Shown in pieces: positions 10,098 through 19,235 of a stretch of 64,000 nt of DNA. Position numbers and translations under genes: made by a program. Numbering within the stretch: position 1 is the stretch's first letter; each line of letters begins with the position of its first letter. The DNA comes from Fontibacillus panacisegetis. GTDB lineage: Bacteria > Bacillota > Bacilli > Paenibacillales > Paenibacillaceae. The DNA lies in NCBI RefSeq assembly GCF_900102215.1, contig NZ_FNBG01000003.1, forward strand, positions 62,001 to 126,000. The letters are read 5' to 3'. The notes beneath the pieces are model-generated. The model had not been told where the DNA came from. It made no database searches and saw nothing but the letters and a program-made list of their open reading frames with translations.

Positions 10098-10792
10098 TGT
10101 CCCTCGCCTTTCCACTTATAGCCGTGTCCCCACACGGTTTGCAAGAAGGCTGGCTCGGAAGGATTATTCTCAATTTTTTGCCGAAGTCTACGTATGTTAA
10201 CGTCCACAATCTTAGGATCACCCATATAATCTTTGCCCCACACCTGATCAAGCAAAACATCACGGCTTAAAGGGGTGTTTTCCTTCTCCAGAAAATACTG
10301 GATCAATGAAAACTCGGTAGGTGTAAGCTCAATCATTTGTCCATTTTTCTTAAACTGCTTAGAAATAAGATCAAGTGAGAACGGTCCGGATGTGAAGGAT
10401 ACCTTTGCGTTACTCTCACGGTAAACATTAACTCTTCTTAGTAATGAATGAATTCTGGCAATCAGCTCTGTTGGGCTAAACGGCTTGCTGACATGATCAT
10501 CGGCTCCGACGGACAGTGCATAAACTTTATCTTGCTCCTGTACTTTCGCCGTCAAAAATATAATACCGAGCTTCTCGTTTGTTTCTCTTATTCTGCGGCA
10601 CACCTCGAAGCCATCTATGCCCGGAACCATTACATCCAGTAAAGCAATATCGATATCGTGAATGCTCTGCAGCTTACTAAGCGCTTCATTCCCATCGGCT
10701 GCTTCCAGGACTTCAAACCCGTTGCGTTTCAGATTAATCACGATAAAACTGCGAATGGATTCTTCATCTTCCAAAATTAGAACTTTACTCAA
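10094..10792 (-). CDS. OmpR/PhoB-type response regulator
   Basis: 232 residues. The receiver domain has the acidic pair in 'LILEDEES', the phosphorylated Asp in 'IALLDVMVPGIDG' (about residue 54) and the conserved Lys in 'HVSKPFSP'. The C-terminal winged helix has 'LTPTEFSLIQYFL' and 'VDVNIRRLRQKIE...TVWGHGYKW'. It starts 15 bases after the lipoprotein stop and overlaps the kinase gene by 4 bases, so the two are translationally coupled. It probably regulates its own operon. Confidence 0.95.
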   Translation of the reverse strand: MSKVLILEDEESIRSFIVINLKRNGFEVLEAADGNEALSKLQSIHDIDIALLDVMVPGIDGFEVCRRIRETNEKLGIIFLTAKVQEQDKVYALSVGADDHVSKPFSPTELIARIHSLLRRVNVYRESNAKVSFTSGPFSLDLISKQFKKNGQMIELTPTEFSLIQYFLEKENTPLSRDVLLDQVWGKDYMGDPKIVDVNIRRLRQKIENNPSEPAFLQTVWGHGYKWKGEGQ

Positions 10793-10807
10793 CTTGGTTC
10801 TCCTCCC

Positions 10808-12082
10808 CTAACGCTTGATTTCTTTCTCACCTTTATTAATCTTTGCTTCAGTATAGCTTAGGAAACCGATCACTTTATCGTTATCTCTTGCGAGCAGCTG
10901 CCAATCGATTTTATATCTTTCCCATTCTGATATGGAGAAGAAGCGAATTTCTGCTACTTTCTCTCCAGAATCGATTTTAGTAAACCAAAGATGCTCATTA
11001 GGATCGGATTTGGTATCGATCGTTACATTGCCCCACCAATCCTTAGGCAAATTGAAATAAAACCGACCGGACAGATCCATATATTGCTGCATGACAAACT
11101 TCATCTTCTCTTTCTCATCCCATTGATAATATGAGAATAACGGAATGTCGTCATATGAGAAGGACTCCCAGCCTCTGGGCTTTTCAGAGCGCCCGACTTC
11201 CAGTATGCCATCTCCATCAACATCTCCGCTGAGTACCGGAAAGTTTTTGAAGGTGGAATCCTGAGATGGAAGCAAATCCACTAAATTACCATCTATCATC
11301 GCAATGACATGGGAGTAAGCATAATGAGTACCAAAGGCTGCATCGAGAATAATTCCTTTGATTTTCGGTGTAATGTTCCCGCTAACTGTGTTGTAGTATT
11401 CTTTAATCGGATCATCCAGCTGTATAGTAGCAATTTCTTTAAATGATCCATTATCGAATTCATAAGTCGTAACCGTACCGTTCTGATCGCGCTTAAGGTT
11501 CACTACGGTAATATCTAATAGATTATTATTGTTAAGATCATCAAGCAAAAAGTGGTTATAAGGCAAGGTCAGCACTTTATCTACCTTGTTACCGTCATAA
11601 GTGTAGACCGCCAAGCCTTTTTGCAAATCTTCATCACCGCTAGTAAATCCGGCGATGATGTCAGGGCGTCCATCCCCGGTAATATCACGAATTTCAAAAG
11701 TCTCCAGCACCTGACCTTCTCCATCGAAATGGACTTTTGGAACCCAGGTATCCTCGTGGTGCTCCAGAATCAATCCATGAATTCTGACAGCAGCATCCGG
11801 TGTTTCGTAGAACACAATGGCTTCCTTAACACCGTCATTGTTCAAATCCGGTGTCCGAATCGAACTGACGTCGCTAACATCTCTCGGACGAATGATGTTA
11901 GCCCCTTTGATTTCAGAATTAATGACATTAATCAGTGATTCTTTATCAGAGGTGAGCTGTGGAGTTTCCATTAACGATTTCGGGTCCTTAATTAAGCTGC
12001 AGCCACTAAGGACTATAAGCAGCAAGCAACCAGCTAGTCTGGCAGTTAGGCGCTTTCCGGCCATCATCATCACTCTCTTCAT
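10808..12082 (-). CDS. Lipoprotein with FG-GAP/VCBS-like repeats
   Basis: 424 residues. The signal peptide ends in the lipobox LSGC (Cys about 28), so the mature protein is anchored outside the membrane. The body has repeated calcium-loop-like motifs typical of integrin-alpha/VCBS beta-propellers: 'PDLNNDGVKEAIVF', 'DITGDGRPDIIAGF', 'DLNNNNLLDITVV', 'DVDGDGILEVGRS'. It starts right after the ABC ATPase stop and precedes the two-component genes, which suggests a surface sensor or scaffold for that system. The ATG triplets at residues 5-7 are alternative starts. Confidence 0.85.
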   Translation of the reverse strand: MKRVMMMAGKRLTARLAGCLLLIVLSGCSLIKDPKSLMETPQLTSDKESLINVINSEIKGANIIRPRDVSDVSSIRTPDLNNDGVKEAIVFYETPDAAVRIHGLILEHHEDTWVPKVHFDGEGQVLETFEIRDITGDGRPDIIAGFTSGDEDLQKGLAVYTYDGNKVDKVLTLPYNHFLLDDLNNNNLLDITVVNLKRDQNGTVTTYEFDNGSFKEIATIQLDDPIKEYYNTVSGNITPKIKGIILDAAFGTHYAYSHVIAMIDGNLVDLLPSQDSTFKNFPVLSGDVDGDGILEVGRSEKPRGWESFSYDDIPLFSYYQWDEKEKMKFVMQQYMDLSGRFYFNLPKDWWGNVTIDTKSDPNEHLWFTKIDSGEKVAEIRFFSISEWERYKIDWQLLARDNDKVIGFLSYTEAKINKGEKEIKR

Positions 12083-12085
12083 TAC

Positions 12086-12820
12086 TCATATCAAATCAAT
12101 CGCTCTCTTCTCTTCTACAGTGAGTCTTCTTCCGGTGACATCGATTTTAAGCTGTCCATCATAAATTCCCCAGATTCTTGTACAATATTTCTCTGCAAGC
12201 TCAATCGGCAATGCCGAGATCACCGTTTTATTATGATCTGTACACAAAGTCTGAAGAGTCTTAAGAACACGCTCGGCTGAATGTGGGTCTAGCCCTATGA
12301 CAGGTTCATCCGCTGCAAGAAAACCAGCTCCATGCACAAGTGCACGACAAATCGCCACACGCTGCCGCTCTCCACCACTCAGGTTTCCTGCTTTCATGTG
12401 TGCTTTATCAATCAATCCGAATCGCTCCAGCTCATCCATTGCTCCCATATAATCATCAGAACGAACCATACCTGTCAATCGTCTAAACCAAGGCGTCTGA
12501 CCGGCTTGTCCAATCAGTACGTTCTTTAATGCCGTTTTCTCAGGATAAAAAGAAGGATTCTGCTCTAAATATGCGCATTTCGAACGATATTTCTGCGATC
12601 CACGTCCACCACCGCGAATGACATTAGCGTCATCCCATGTATAATCCCCTTGGTCCCATCTGTCTCGCAGTGAGAGACAGCGAAGAAGTGTGCTTTTACC
12701 ACTGCCGCTAGAACCTACAACACCGATCATCTCTCCCTGCCGGAACTGTATATCGATACCTTTCAGTATTTTTTTCTTATTTCCGTCCACTGATTTGTGT
12801 AAGTGGTTCACTGTTATCAT
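12086..12820 (-). CDS. Orphan ABC-transporter-type ATPase, PhnC-like, with altered H-loop
   Basis: About 244 residues. Walker A GSSGSGKS near 36-43, ABC signature LSGGERQRV, Walker B-type 'FLAADEPVIGLDP' with catalytic Glu. The layout is closest to phosphonate-importer ATPases (PhnC). The H-loop His is not seen: the expected 'LHQ' position reads 'ALPIELAEKYC'. No permease gene lies next to it. It heads the operon with the lipoprotein, regulator, kinase and GNAT genes. I chose ATG 12820, which follows AAAGGAGA at good spacing, rather than 12847. Confidence 0.85.
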   Translation of the reverse strand: MITVNHLHKSVDGNKKKILKGIDIQFRQGEMIGVVGSSGSGKSTLLRCLSLRDRWDQGDYTWDDANVIRGGGRGSQKYRSKCAYLEQNPSFYPEKTALKNVLIGQAGQTPWFRRLTGMVRSDDYMGAMDELERFGLIDKAHMKAGNLSGGERQRVAICRALVHGAGFLAADEPVIGLDPHSAERVLKTLQTLCTDHNKTVISALPIELAEKYCTRIWGIYDGQLKIDVTGRRLTVEEKRAIDLI

Positions 12821-12922
12821 GAGCTGTTCTCCTTTACGGGTAGACAATATCTATTACGTCCAAAAAATAACTACCTCTATATAGTGTATTGGAAATAGCA
12901 TTGAAAATCCATTACAGCATCT

Positions 12923-14110
12923 TCATATTTCAAGTTTTTTAGTCGAATTTTTGCGAAATGCCAAGCCAACAATCGAAAATATGACATAAGCGGAACCCAG
13001 AAGTGTGAAAAGCAGACCTGCTCTGCCCATTTCCATCACCTGTCCGCCCAGATTTGGACCTATGATGCTTCCAAAACTAAAATGGAACGAGGCTATGACA
13101 TTTGCAGCCGGAATCAAATGTCTTGGCAAAAGATCCGCTGCATATGCAAGACCTAAAGAGAAGAAAGAACCTACGAGCCCCCCTGCCAACATGAACAAAA
13201 TGACGAGTGCCCAGAATTGATTTCCGCATAACGGAACAAACAGAAACATCAGGCCCCCCAGAAGTCCTGCAACCATAAGAATCCCTTTTCTGCCAAAACG
13301 GTCACTGAGAATGCCAAGTGGAAGCTGCAGAATCAAGCCTCCGATTCCGAAAAATGGCAGCAGGGTAGAAATCTCACCCGTACTGAGCCCTATTCTGAGT
13401 CCATATATAGGAAAATTGCTGTTCATGGATGATTCCATATAGCCATACAGCAACGATGGAAGCAGCGCAAACCAGGCCAGTTTATAAATAAGAGTGTATT
13501 TCCGTTCCGTTGCGCCTTCCCCCGGCTCAAGCTTCTCTGGATGCATATCCGGCATTCTAACAATCACAATCATGATCATGACAACAAACAATACCGCCAG
13601 AATAACAAACGGAAGCAATTTCCCTAAAGGCAGCAAATGAATACCAAGCGGGCCAAGACTAAATCCCAGACCATAAGACATTCCGTATAATGAAATATTT
13701 CTTCCTCTGCGCTCAGGTGGTGACACAAGCACAAGCCACAGCTGAGAAGTAAAATGAATAGCACTATCTCCGATCCCAACAAGTAGTCGCAAAATAAACC
13801 ATAGTTTCAAATTTGTAACCAGAGGAAACAACGGGAGAGAGATCAGAACAACGATGAGTCCGCCTAGCAGCAGCTTCTTAAAGCCGGTAACGCCCAGCAC
13901 TCTCTCGGCAACAAGTGACATAGCAAAAGAGCCAATATATAATGCTGCAGCATGCATACCGTTAACAGAAGAGGGAATTCCCTGCTCCTCCATAAAAATC
14001 GATAATAAAGGCAGCAACAGCCCTTGGCTGACTCCCCCGAGAACGATAACTGATAAGAGAATAACAAATGGAGAGATACGTTTGTTGGTCTTGGATAGAA
14101 GATAAGTCAT
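12923..14110 (-). CDS. MFS transporter
   Basis: 395 residues with about 12 hydrophobic segments. MFS landmarks include the loop motif 'GILSDRFGRKGIL' between segments 8 and 9 and 'GIGDSAIHFTSQLWLVLV' in the N-half. The pattern is that of the drug/sugar efflux type. ATG 14110 has a strong GGAGG ribosome site. Its upstream leader carries a terminator-like hairpin (separate entry). The substrate cannot be told from the sequence. Confidence 0.88.
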   Translation of the reverse strand: MTYLLSKTNKRISPFVILLSVIVLGGVSQGLLLPLLSIFMEEQGIPSSVNGMHAAALYIGSFAMSLVAERVLGVTGFKKLLLGGLIVVLISLPLFPLVTNLKLWFILRLLVGIGDSAIHFTSQLWLVLVSPPERRGRNISLYGMSYGLGFSLGPLGIHLLPLGKLLPFVILAVLFVVMIMIVIVRMPDMHPEKLEPGEGATERKYTLIYKLAWFALLPSLLYGYMESSMNSNFPIYGLRIGLSTGEISTLLPFFGIGGLILQLPLGILSDRFGRKGILMVAGLLGGLMFLFVPLCGNQFWALVILFMLAGGLVGSFFSLGLAYAADLLPRHLIPAANVIASFHFSFGSIIGPNLGGQVMEMGRAGLLFTLLGSAYVIFSIVGLAFRKNSTKKLEI

Positions 14111-14135
14111 GGGTTAAGCCTCCTATAAAATAAAG

Positions 14136-14165
14136 AAAAATCGTCAGAATTCTCGACGACTTTTT
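14136..14165 (-). promoter_or_regulatory. Terminator-like hairpin in the leader of the MFS gene
   Basis: On the minus strand AAAAA-G-TCGTC, a 9-nt loop, GACGA-TTTTT followed by CTTTATTTT, then the GGAGG ribosome site about 10 bases on. No minus-strand gene ends just upstream (the nearest upstream gene is on the plus strand). A hairpin with a T-tract between any promoter and the start codon suggests attenuation, but short AT stems are common. Confidence 0.4.
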
Positions 14166-14303
14166 GCAACAAAGATTATTATCCGATTTATTTGTACAAA
14201 CAGGAGTATACTTTGTTCATCCGATAAACACATTATAGTAGACAAGCCCCTCCCTAACAAGCCATAATAAACATGAATGCTTTGATTTGTGGGAGGTATA
14301 TTT

Positions 14304-15221
14304 ATGACCTATGAGGTAAAAATTGACGTTTCGCCAGTCTACGAACTTGTAAGCAGCTTTATGATATATACGACGCGAAAATGGGTTGACAATTTAGATG
14401 TAGGATCTGAATGGATGGATCAAATCAAGCCACTCATTAATGAAAAAACTCGCCATTCTTTTGCTGAAGCTGCTGCTTTGCCCTTTACAGACTACGATAT
14501 TTTATATGCCTTTGCTATTGAACGTAACGGTTTAGACCGTATCGAAGACTTCTTGGCCGATCTGGATGAAAGAGATGAAGTCTCCCTTTTGCATAAAGTT
14601 AAACCCTATATTGACACTGTGAATAGTGAGGATATCGTTCGGATCAAAAAATATTATGTTCCACTATTGCGTACTTGGAATGAATTGTATTTTAAGCCGT
14701 TATGTTCTCATTATGAGAACCTGCTTCAAGAAGATGCTGCTGAGAAGGAATTGCTTTTACATAAAATGGACCCTGAGGCTTTAATTGAATACGCTTCTGG
14801 TGGCCTGGTGCTGGAGCCTCATTTACCGATCCAGCGTGTAGTGCTGCTGCCTTCGATTCATTTTAGACCGATAAACACTTACTACTTCTATCATGGAACA
14901 CTATTCATTCAATATCCAATTGACATTCCTGAGCTGGATGAAGATGAGCCACCTACTTATCTTGTACGATTAACCCGTGCTCTTGCTAAGCCTGAACGGC
15001 TCCGCTTGCTTCGATATATCGCGGATCAACCAAAGTCTCTTCAGGAAATTATCCATGATTTAAACGAAACTGAAGATCAGTTAATGCATCACTTGATGCG
15101 CCTTCGTGTCGCAGGTCTGCTAAGAGTTCACCTTATCAACAACGATACGGAAAAATTCAGCATTCGACCAGATGGTGCTTCAGAGCTGCAAATGTTCCTG
15201 GAGTCATATATTCGACTTTAA
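14304..15221 (+). CDS. ArsR-like winged-helix transcriptional regulator with a large N-terminal domain
   Basis: About 305 residues. The C-terminal 90 residues are an ArsR-type winged helix: 'TRALAKPERLRLLRYIADQPKSLQEI' and 'LMHHLMRLRVAGLLRV'. The N-terminal 200 residues ('DYDILYAFAIERNGLDRIEDFL' and onward) are helical and carry no motif I recognise. This layout, a long N-terminal part followed by a C-terminal HTH, is common in Bacillales but poorly studied. ATG 14304 follows GGGAGGT. The in-frame GTG at 14289 overlaps that ribosome site and is rejected. Followed by the HAD gene on the same strand. Confidence 0.8.
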   Translation: MTYEVKIDVSPVYELVSSFMIYTTRKWVDNLDVGSEWMDQIKPLINEKTRHSFAEAAALPFTDYDILYAFAIERNGLDRIEDFLADLDERDEVSLLHKVKPYIDTVNSEDIVRIKKYYVPLLRTWNELYFKPLCSHYENLLQEDAAEKELLLHKMDPEALIEYASGGLVLEPHLPIQRVVLLPSIHFRPINTYYFYHGTLFIQYPIDIPELDEDEPPTYLVRLTRALAKPERLRLLRYIADQPKSLQEIIHDLNETEDQLMHHLMRLRVAGLLRVHLINNDTEKFSIRPDGASELQMFLESYIRL

Positions 15222-15283
15222 AATGGATCATGATATATAGAAAAATAGAGAGATGTGCCTCATGCTTAAAGGAGTGACCTGCT

Positions 15284-16030
15284 GTGAGCTTTTCGTTTAA
15301 ACAACAAATCATTTTTGATCTTGATGACACGCTTGTATACTGCAACAAATATTTTGAGCTTATCCTTACTCAATTTGCGGATATGCTTACTGATTGGCTT
15401 GCATCTGATCGGATAGCAACCAAAGACATTCGTTCCAAGCAGATAGAAATCGATGTGGCTGGTGTACAAAAAATCGGCTTTGCGAGCCACCACTTTCCGG
15501 AATCCTTGATCGATACGTACCGATATTTCTGTAATGAACTCGATCGAAATACTGAGGTCTCTGAAGAGGATTTATTGATGAAGCTCGGCATGAGCGTATA
15601 TGAGCAGGAAATTGAGCCCTATCCTGGAATGGTTGACACATTAAACCTATTGCAGCACCAGGGGCATGAGCTGTTCTTGTATACGGGCGGAGAAACGGTG
15701 ATTCAGCAGCGAAAAATTGAACAGATGCGGCTCGCGGATTATTTTCAGGATCGTATTTTCATTCGTCAGCACAAAAATGTGGAGGCACTTGAAGAAATAC
15801 TTACATCACGCTATTTCTCACGTGAACAGACGTGGATGATCGGCAACAGCCTCAGAACAGATATCGCCCCTGCTCTCTCTGCCGGGATTAACTCGATCTA
15901 CATCAAGCATCCTGACGAATGGACGTTTAACATTATTGAATTAAATCAAGAGCCGAATCATTCAATGTACACCGTAGCTTCCCTAGTTGAAGTCCCTCAT
16001 GTCATCAGCAATAAAATGACAACAATCTAA
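15284..16030 (+). CDS. HAD-superfamily hydrolase
   Basis: 248 residues. Motif I 'IIFDLDDTLVYC' holds the two catalytic Asp residues, motif II is 'FLYTGGE' (Thr), and motif IV is 'TWMIGNSLRTDIAPALSAG' (usually GDxxxxD, here GNSLRTD). The insert after motif I is of the alpha-helical C1 cap kind. It starts with GTG, with AAAGGAG upstream. Its substrate is unknown. It ends 16 bases before the start proposed for the next gene. Confidence 0.85.
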   Translation: MSFSFKQQIIFDLDDTLVYCNKYFELILTQFADMLTDWLASDRIATKDIRSKQIEIDVAGVQKIGFASHHFPESLIDTYRYFCNELDRNTEVSEEDLLMKLGMSVYEQEIEPYPGMVDTLNLLQHQGHELFLYTGGETVIQQRKIEQMRLADYFQDRIFIRQHKNVEALEEILTSRYFSREQTWMIGNSLRTDIAPALSAGINSIYIKHPDEWTFNIIELNQEPNHSMYTVASLVEVPHVISNKMTTI

Positions 16031-16046
16031 CAAGGGAGGGATTGGC

Positions 16047-16775
16047 ATTCATTTTTATGAGAAATTAAGTGAAGTTTATGATGTAGTATTTCCTGTGAAT
16101 ATGGACACAGTTAGCTTCCTGACTAAAGATCTGCCCGCAGGTGCAAGTGTACTGGATATAGCCTGTGCTACCGGTGGTTATGCGGCTGCACTCTCGAGTC
16201 TTGGCCATAAGGTAGAGGCGCTTGATTTAGACAGGGGCATGATTCAACAAGCGAAAGCACGTAAGGACACCGGAGTGAACTGGATTCATGGAGATATGAC
16301 CAAAATTCGTGATTATTATGATGGCAACTGTTTTGATCTGATCTACTGCATTGGCAACTCCATAGTGCATTTGGATCGCAAAGAAGATGTCATGAATATG
16401 ATTGCAGATTGTCGTCAACTCTTGAGACCGAACGGTAGACTGGTCATTGGAGCCGTCAATTATAACAGGATTATTACAAATCAAATTCGCAGCCTTCCCA
16501 CTATAGAACGCAAGGAAGAAAACATTCGGTTTGAACGAAATTATCGGTTAGATGAGACGAATAACAAGATCCTGTTTGAGACAAAGCTCGTTGAACTTGT
16601 GAACAATGAAGAAATATACTATGAAAGCTCCGTACCTTTACTCCCCTTGTATGGTGAGGAATTGTGTACTATAGCTTCTCAATCGGGGTTTTCAAATGTA
16701 AAGTTATACGGCGGGTTTCATGAGGAAGCTTACGAGCCACTAAAATCAGGTTCGGTTGTTATAGTTGCTACTTAA
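16047..16775 (+). CDS. Class I SAM-dependent methyltransferase with a probable ATT start
   Basis: SAM-binding motif 'VLDIACATGGYAAAL' followed by 'VEALDLD' and 'IHGDMTKI'. A GTG at 16095 gives 226 residues but has no ribosome site, and the 16 codons before it read HFYEKLSEVYDVVFPV, the usual N-terminus of this methyltransferase family. Upstream GGGAGGG (16034-16040) is ideally spaced (6 bases) for ATT at 16047. No in-frame ATG, GTG or TTG lies between the ribosome site and that segment. I therefore annotate an ATT start, giving 242 residues. The target molecule is unknown. Confidence 0.75.
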   Translation: MHFYEKLSEVYDVVFPVNMDTVSFLTKDLPAGASVLDIACATGGYAAALSSLGHKVEALDLDRGMIQQAKARKDTGVNWIHGDMTKIRDYYDGNCFDLIYCIGNSIVHLDRKEDVMNMIADCRQLLRPNGRLVIGAVNYNRIITNQIRSLPTIERKEENIRFERNYRLDETNNKILFETKLVELVNNEEIYYESSVPLLPLYGEELCTIASQSGFSNVKLYGGFHEEAYEPLKSGSVVIVAT

Positions 16776-16796
16776 ATTAAGAAAATGATACAAAAA

Positions 16797-16846
16797 AATA
16801 AACCTACGGAAGCTGATCTTATCAATTGGCATCCATAGGTTTATTT
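16797..16846 (-). terminator. Intrinsic terminator of topB
   Basis: Arms AAATAAACCTA / TAGGTTTATTT around a partly paired 29-nt interior, followed on the minus strand by TTTTTTTG. Sits between convergent methyltransferase and topB genes and may serve both. Confidence 0.7.
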
Positions 16847-16850
16847 ACTA

Positions 16851-19091
16851 CTATTCTCGATCAATTTCCAATTTACCGCTGATTCGGTCGACAAGTGAGA
16901 TTCGGGCTTTATATTCCCCTTCAGGGTCTTTAAAAGTCAGAAGTTGTGTATGCCCTTTCTCCAGCAATGTATTGAGCATGGCATGTGAAATCTTTTTACC
17001 TGAAAACTCTTTCCAAATCACAAAGCCGCAGCCTTGCTTGAAATGAGAGCAACCATAGCCTTTACGTCCCTCAATAATCTGTCCCCCGCAGCCATCCCTT
17101 GGACAAGGTGCAAGGGGTTGTAAGCCCCCAGAGGGTGGCGTTGACCCTGATGAAGGCCGTGATCTCGATGAATCTGTAGTGGATCTAGGGCTCGAACCTG
17201 AACTACGTTTACTTTTCCCCTTGGTCTTATCCTCTTCAGGGGATTCGAACCTTGAGGCATCCGCCTTCCGTTGGGTCCGCACTTTTTCAATAATGGAAAT
17301 CGTAAATTTCTTCACGCTCTCCATAAATTTCTCTCCCGCAGCCTCACCTTTGGAAATTTGGTGCAGCCTTCGTTCCCAATGCCCCGTCATTTCAGGTGAA
17401 GTAAGTAGCTCAACTCCTGCGAGACGGATTAGCTCGATCGCTGTGCGACCCTTTTGAGTGACAGTGATTCTTTTACCCTGCATCGTAATGTAGCCAACCT
17501 TTTTGAGACGTTCAATCGTTGCGGCGCGAGTGGCAGGTGTTCCTAGCCCCCCTTCCTTCATCGCATCGCGCAGCTCTTCATTCTCAAGCTGCTTGCCTGC
17601 GCTTTCCATGGCTTTCAGCAAAGTACCTTCTGTATACGACTTGGGCGGCTGAGTTGCCTTTTCTTTTACTTCTACTTCACTACAATGAACTTTCTCTTCC
17701 GGATTGATATGGAAAGGTTCACTTACGAGCTCTTCCGCCTCATCTTCCTCTTCTTTTTTACGACCTTTACCTGATGATTTGCTGTTATCCTCATTTGGCT
17801 GACATACTTTCCATCCAAGGAACAACAGCTCCTTCACATTTGTCTTGAACGTCTCCGATTCGACCTCTGTCAGAACGGTATGCTGTTTATATTCTGCCGG
17901 TGGATAGAAATGAGATAAAAACCTTCGAATGACCAAATCATAAATATCCTGTTCTTCCTTGCTCAAATTTCCGGCGCGTCTTAATGTTGGGAGAATTGCA
18001 TGGTGATCCTCAACCCTGGAAGGATTGCATACCGATTTATTGTTGACATTTACAATGCTCTGATTAGCACCTTCAGCCAAATCGCGATATGAGGTGGATT
18101 TTAGCATATGTAACGCTTTATGCATGCCATCGATATTTTGCTCATTTACGTAGTTCGAGCTTGTCCGGGGATATGAAATGACTTTATGACGTTCATAAAG
18201 CGCCTGAGCCAAATCCAGCGTCTTCTTGGCTGAATAACCATACTTGGCATTCGCTTCACGTTGTAGAAGTGTAAGATCATACAGCTTATAAGGATATTCC
18301 TTCGTCTCTTTCACTTCATAGCTAGTAATAGCGCCTGCTTTTCCACGTACCTTTTCGGCAATCGAAGCGGCCTTTTCCCCATCTGTCAGTCGGTCGCCTT
18401 GCCAGGTCCCCGTATAGGATCTTTCTAATTGCTGGAATACAGCTTTAATATCATAGTATGTTAGTGAATCGAAGCTCTCGATTTCCTTCTGACGATCATA
18501 AATAAGAGCTAATACCGGCGTTTGTACTCTGCCAACCGATAACAGTGTATTATGCTTCGTTGTAAAGGCACGGGAGGCATTCATCCCGACCAGCCAATCC
18601 GCTTCACTTCTCGCTCTGGCGGCAAGCGTCAAATTATGAAACTCCCTACCCTCATGCAGACCTTCAAAACCTTTGGCAATACTTTCTGCTGTAAGATCTG
18701 AAATCCACAACCTTTTGACAGGCTGATCCAGCTTAATATGCTGTTGAATAAGATCAAAGATATATTGTCCCTCTCGTCCAGCGTCACAGGCGTTTACAAC
18801 CGCGTTGCAGCGTTTGGATAATTCGCCAATCGTCTTTAATTGATCCTTGGTTTTCGGATTCGGTACAATTTTGAATTGCTGTGGCAGAATGGGCAGATCA
18901 CCAAAATTCCATCTCTTATATTTGTCATCATAAGCATCCGGCTCGGCCAAACCTAACAAATGACCGATGGCCCAAGTGATAATATAATGTTCTCCTTCCA
19001 AATATGATCGATTGTTTTTTGCTCTCGGCTCAATGACAGCAGCAATCGTCCGTCCCATATCCGGCTTTTCGGCGATAACGAGCGTTTTCAT
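16851..19091 (-). CDS. topB: DNA topoisomerase III
   Basis: Type IA topoisomerase that cuts and passes single strands and resolves linked DNA. 746 residues, slightly longer than Bacillus TopB. TOPRIM domain at the N-terminus ('LVIAEKPDMGRTIA', 'ACDAGREGQYIF'), type IA core with active-site Tyr in 'VISYPRTSSNYV', 'VGRVQTPVLALIYDRQ', and 'GLGTPATRAATIERL'. Then a Lys/Ser/Arg-rich low-complexity linker (about 625-665) leads to one C-terminal zinc-ribbon-like segment 'CPRDGCGGQIIEGRKGYGCS'. Single gene with its own terminator. Confidence 0.95.
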   Translation of the reverse strand: MKTLVIAEKPDMGRTIAAVIEPRAKNNRSYLEGEHYIITWAIGHLLGLAEPDAYDDKYKRWNFGDLPILPQQFKIVPNPKTKDQLKTIGELSKRCNAVVNACDAGREGQYIFDLIQQHIKLDQPVKRLWISDLTAESIAKGFEGLHEGREFHNLTLAARARSEADWLVGMNASRAFTTKHNTLLSVGRVQTPVLALIYDRQKEIESFDSLTYYDIKAVFQQLERSYTGTWQGDRLTDGEKAASIAEKVRGKAGAITSYEVKETKEYPYKLYDLTLLQREANAKYGYSAKKTLDLAQALYERHKVISYPRTSSNYVNEQNIDGMHKALHMLKSTSYRDLAEGANQSIVNVNNKSVCNPSRVEDHHAILPTLRRAGNLSKEEQDIYDLVIRRFLSHFYPPAEYKQHTVLTEVESETFKTNVKELLFLGWKVCQPNEDNSKSSGKGRKKEEEDEAEELVSEPFHINPEEKVHCSEVEVKEKATQPPKSYTEGTLLKAMESAGKQLENEELRDAMKEGGLGTPATRAATIERLKKVGYITMQGKRITVTQKGRTAIELIRLAGVELLTSPEMTGHWERRLHQISKGEAAGEKFMESVKKFTISIIEKVRTQRKADASRFESPEEDKTKGKSKRSSGSSPRSTTDSSRSRPSSGSTPPSGGLQPLAPCPRDGCGGQIIEGRKGYGCSHFKQGCGFVIWKEFSGKKISHAMLNTLLEKGHTQLLTFKDPEGEYKARISLVDRISGKLEIDRE

Positions 19092-19163
19092 TTTCTAATG
19101 GAGCCCCGCTTTCTCTCTCTACTCGCTAAAAAAACGTTGTCTGTTTCTTGATTCTGTTCCAAG

Positions 19164-19193
19164 ATTAAAAAGGGCCGCGCACCGCGCAGCCCT
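19164..19193 (-). terminator. Intrinsic terminator of gltD
   Basis: GC-rich hairpin AGGGCTGCGC GGT GCGCGGCCCT on the minus strand, directly followed by TTTTTAATC. Lies 43 bases past the gltD stop. Confidence 0.88.
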
Positions 19194-19235
19194 GTAGCTA
19201 ACTTATATTATAGCATAACTTAATATTTTCTGTAA

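Noticed and set aside
16095-16775. Methyltransferase starting at GTG 16095
   Set aside because: No ribosome site precedes this codon and the family's conserved N-terminus lies upstream of it in the same frame.
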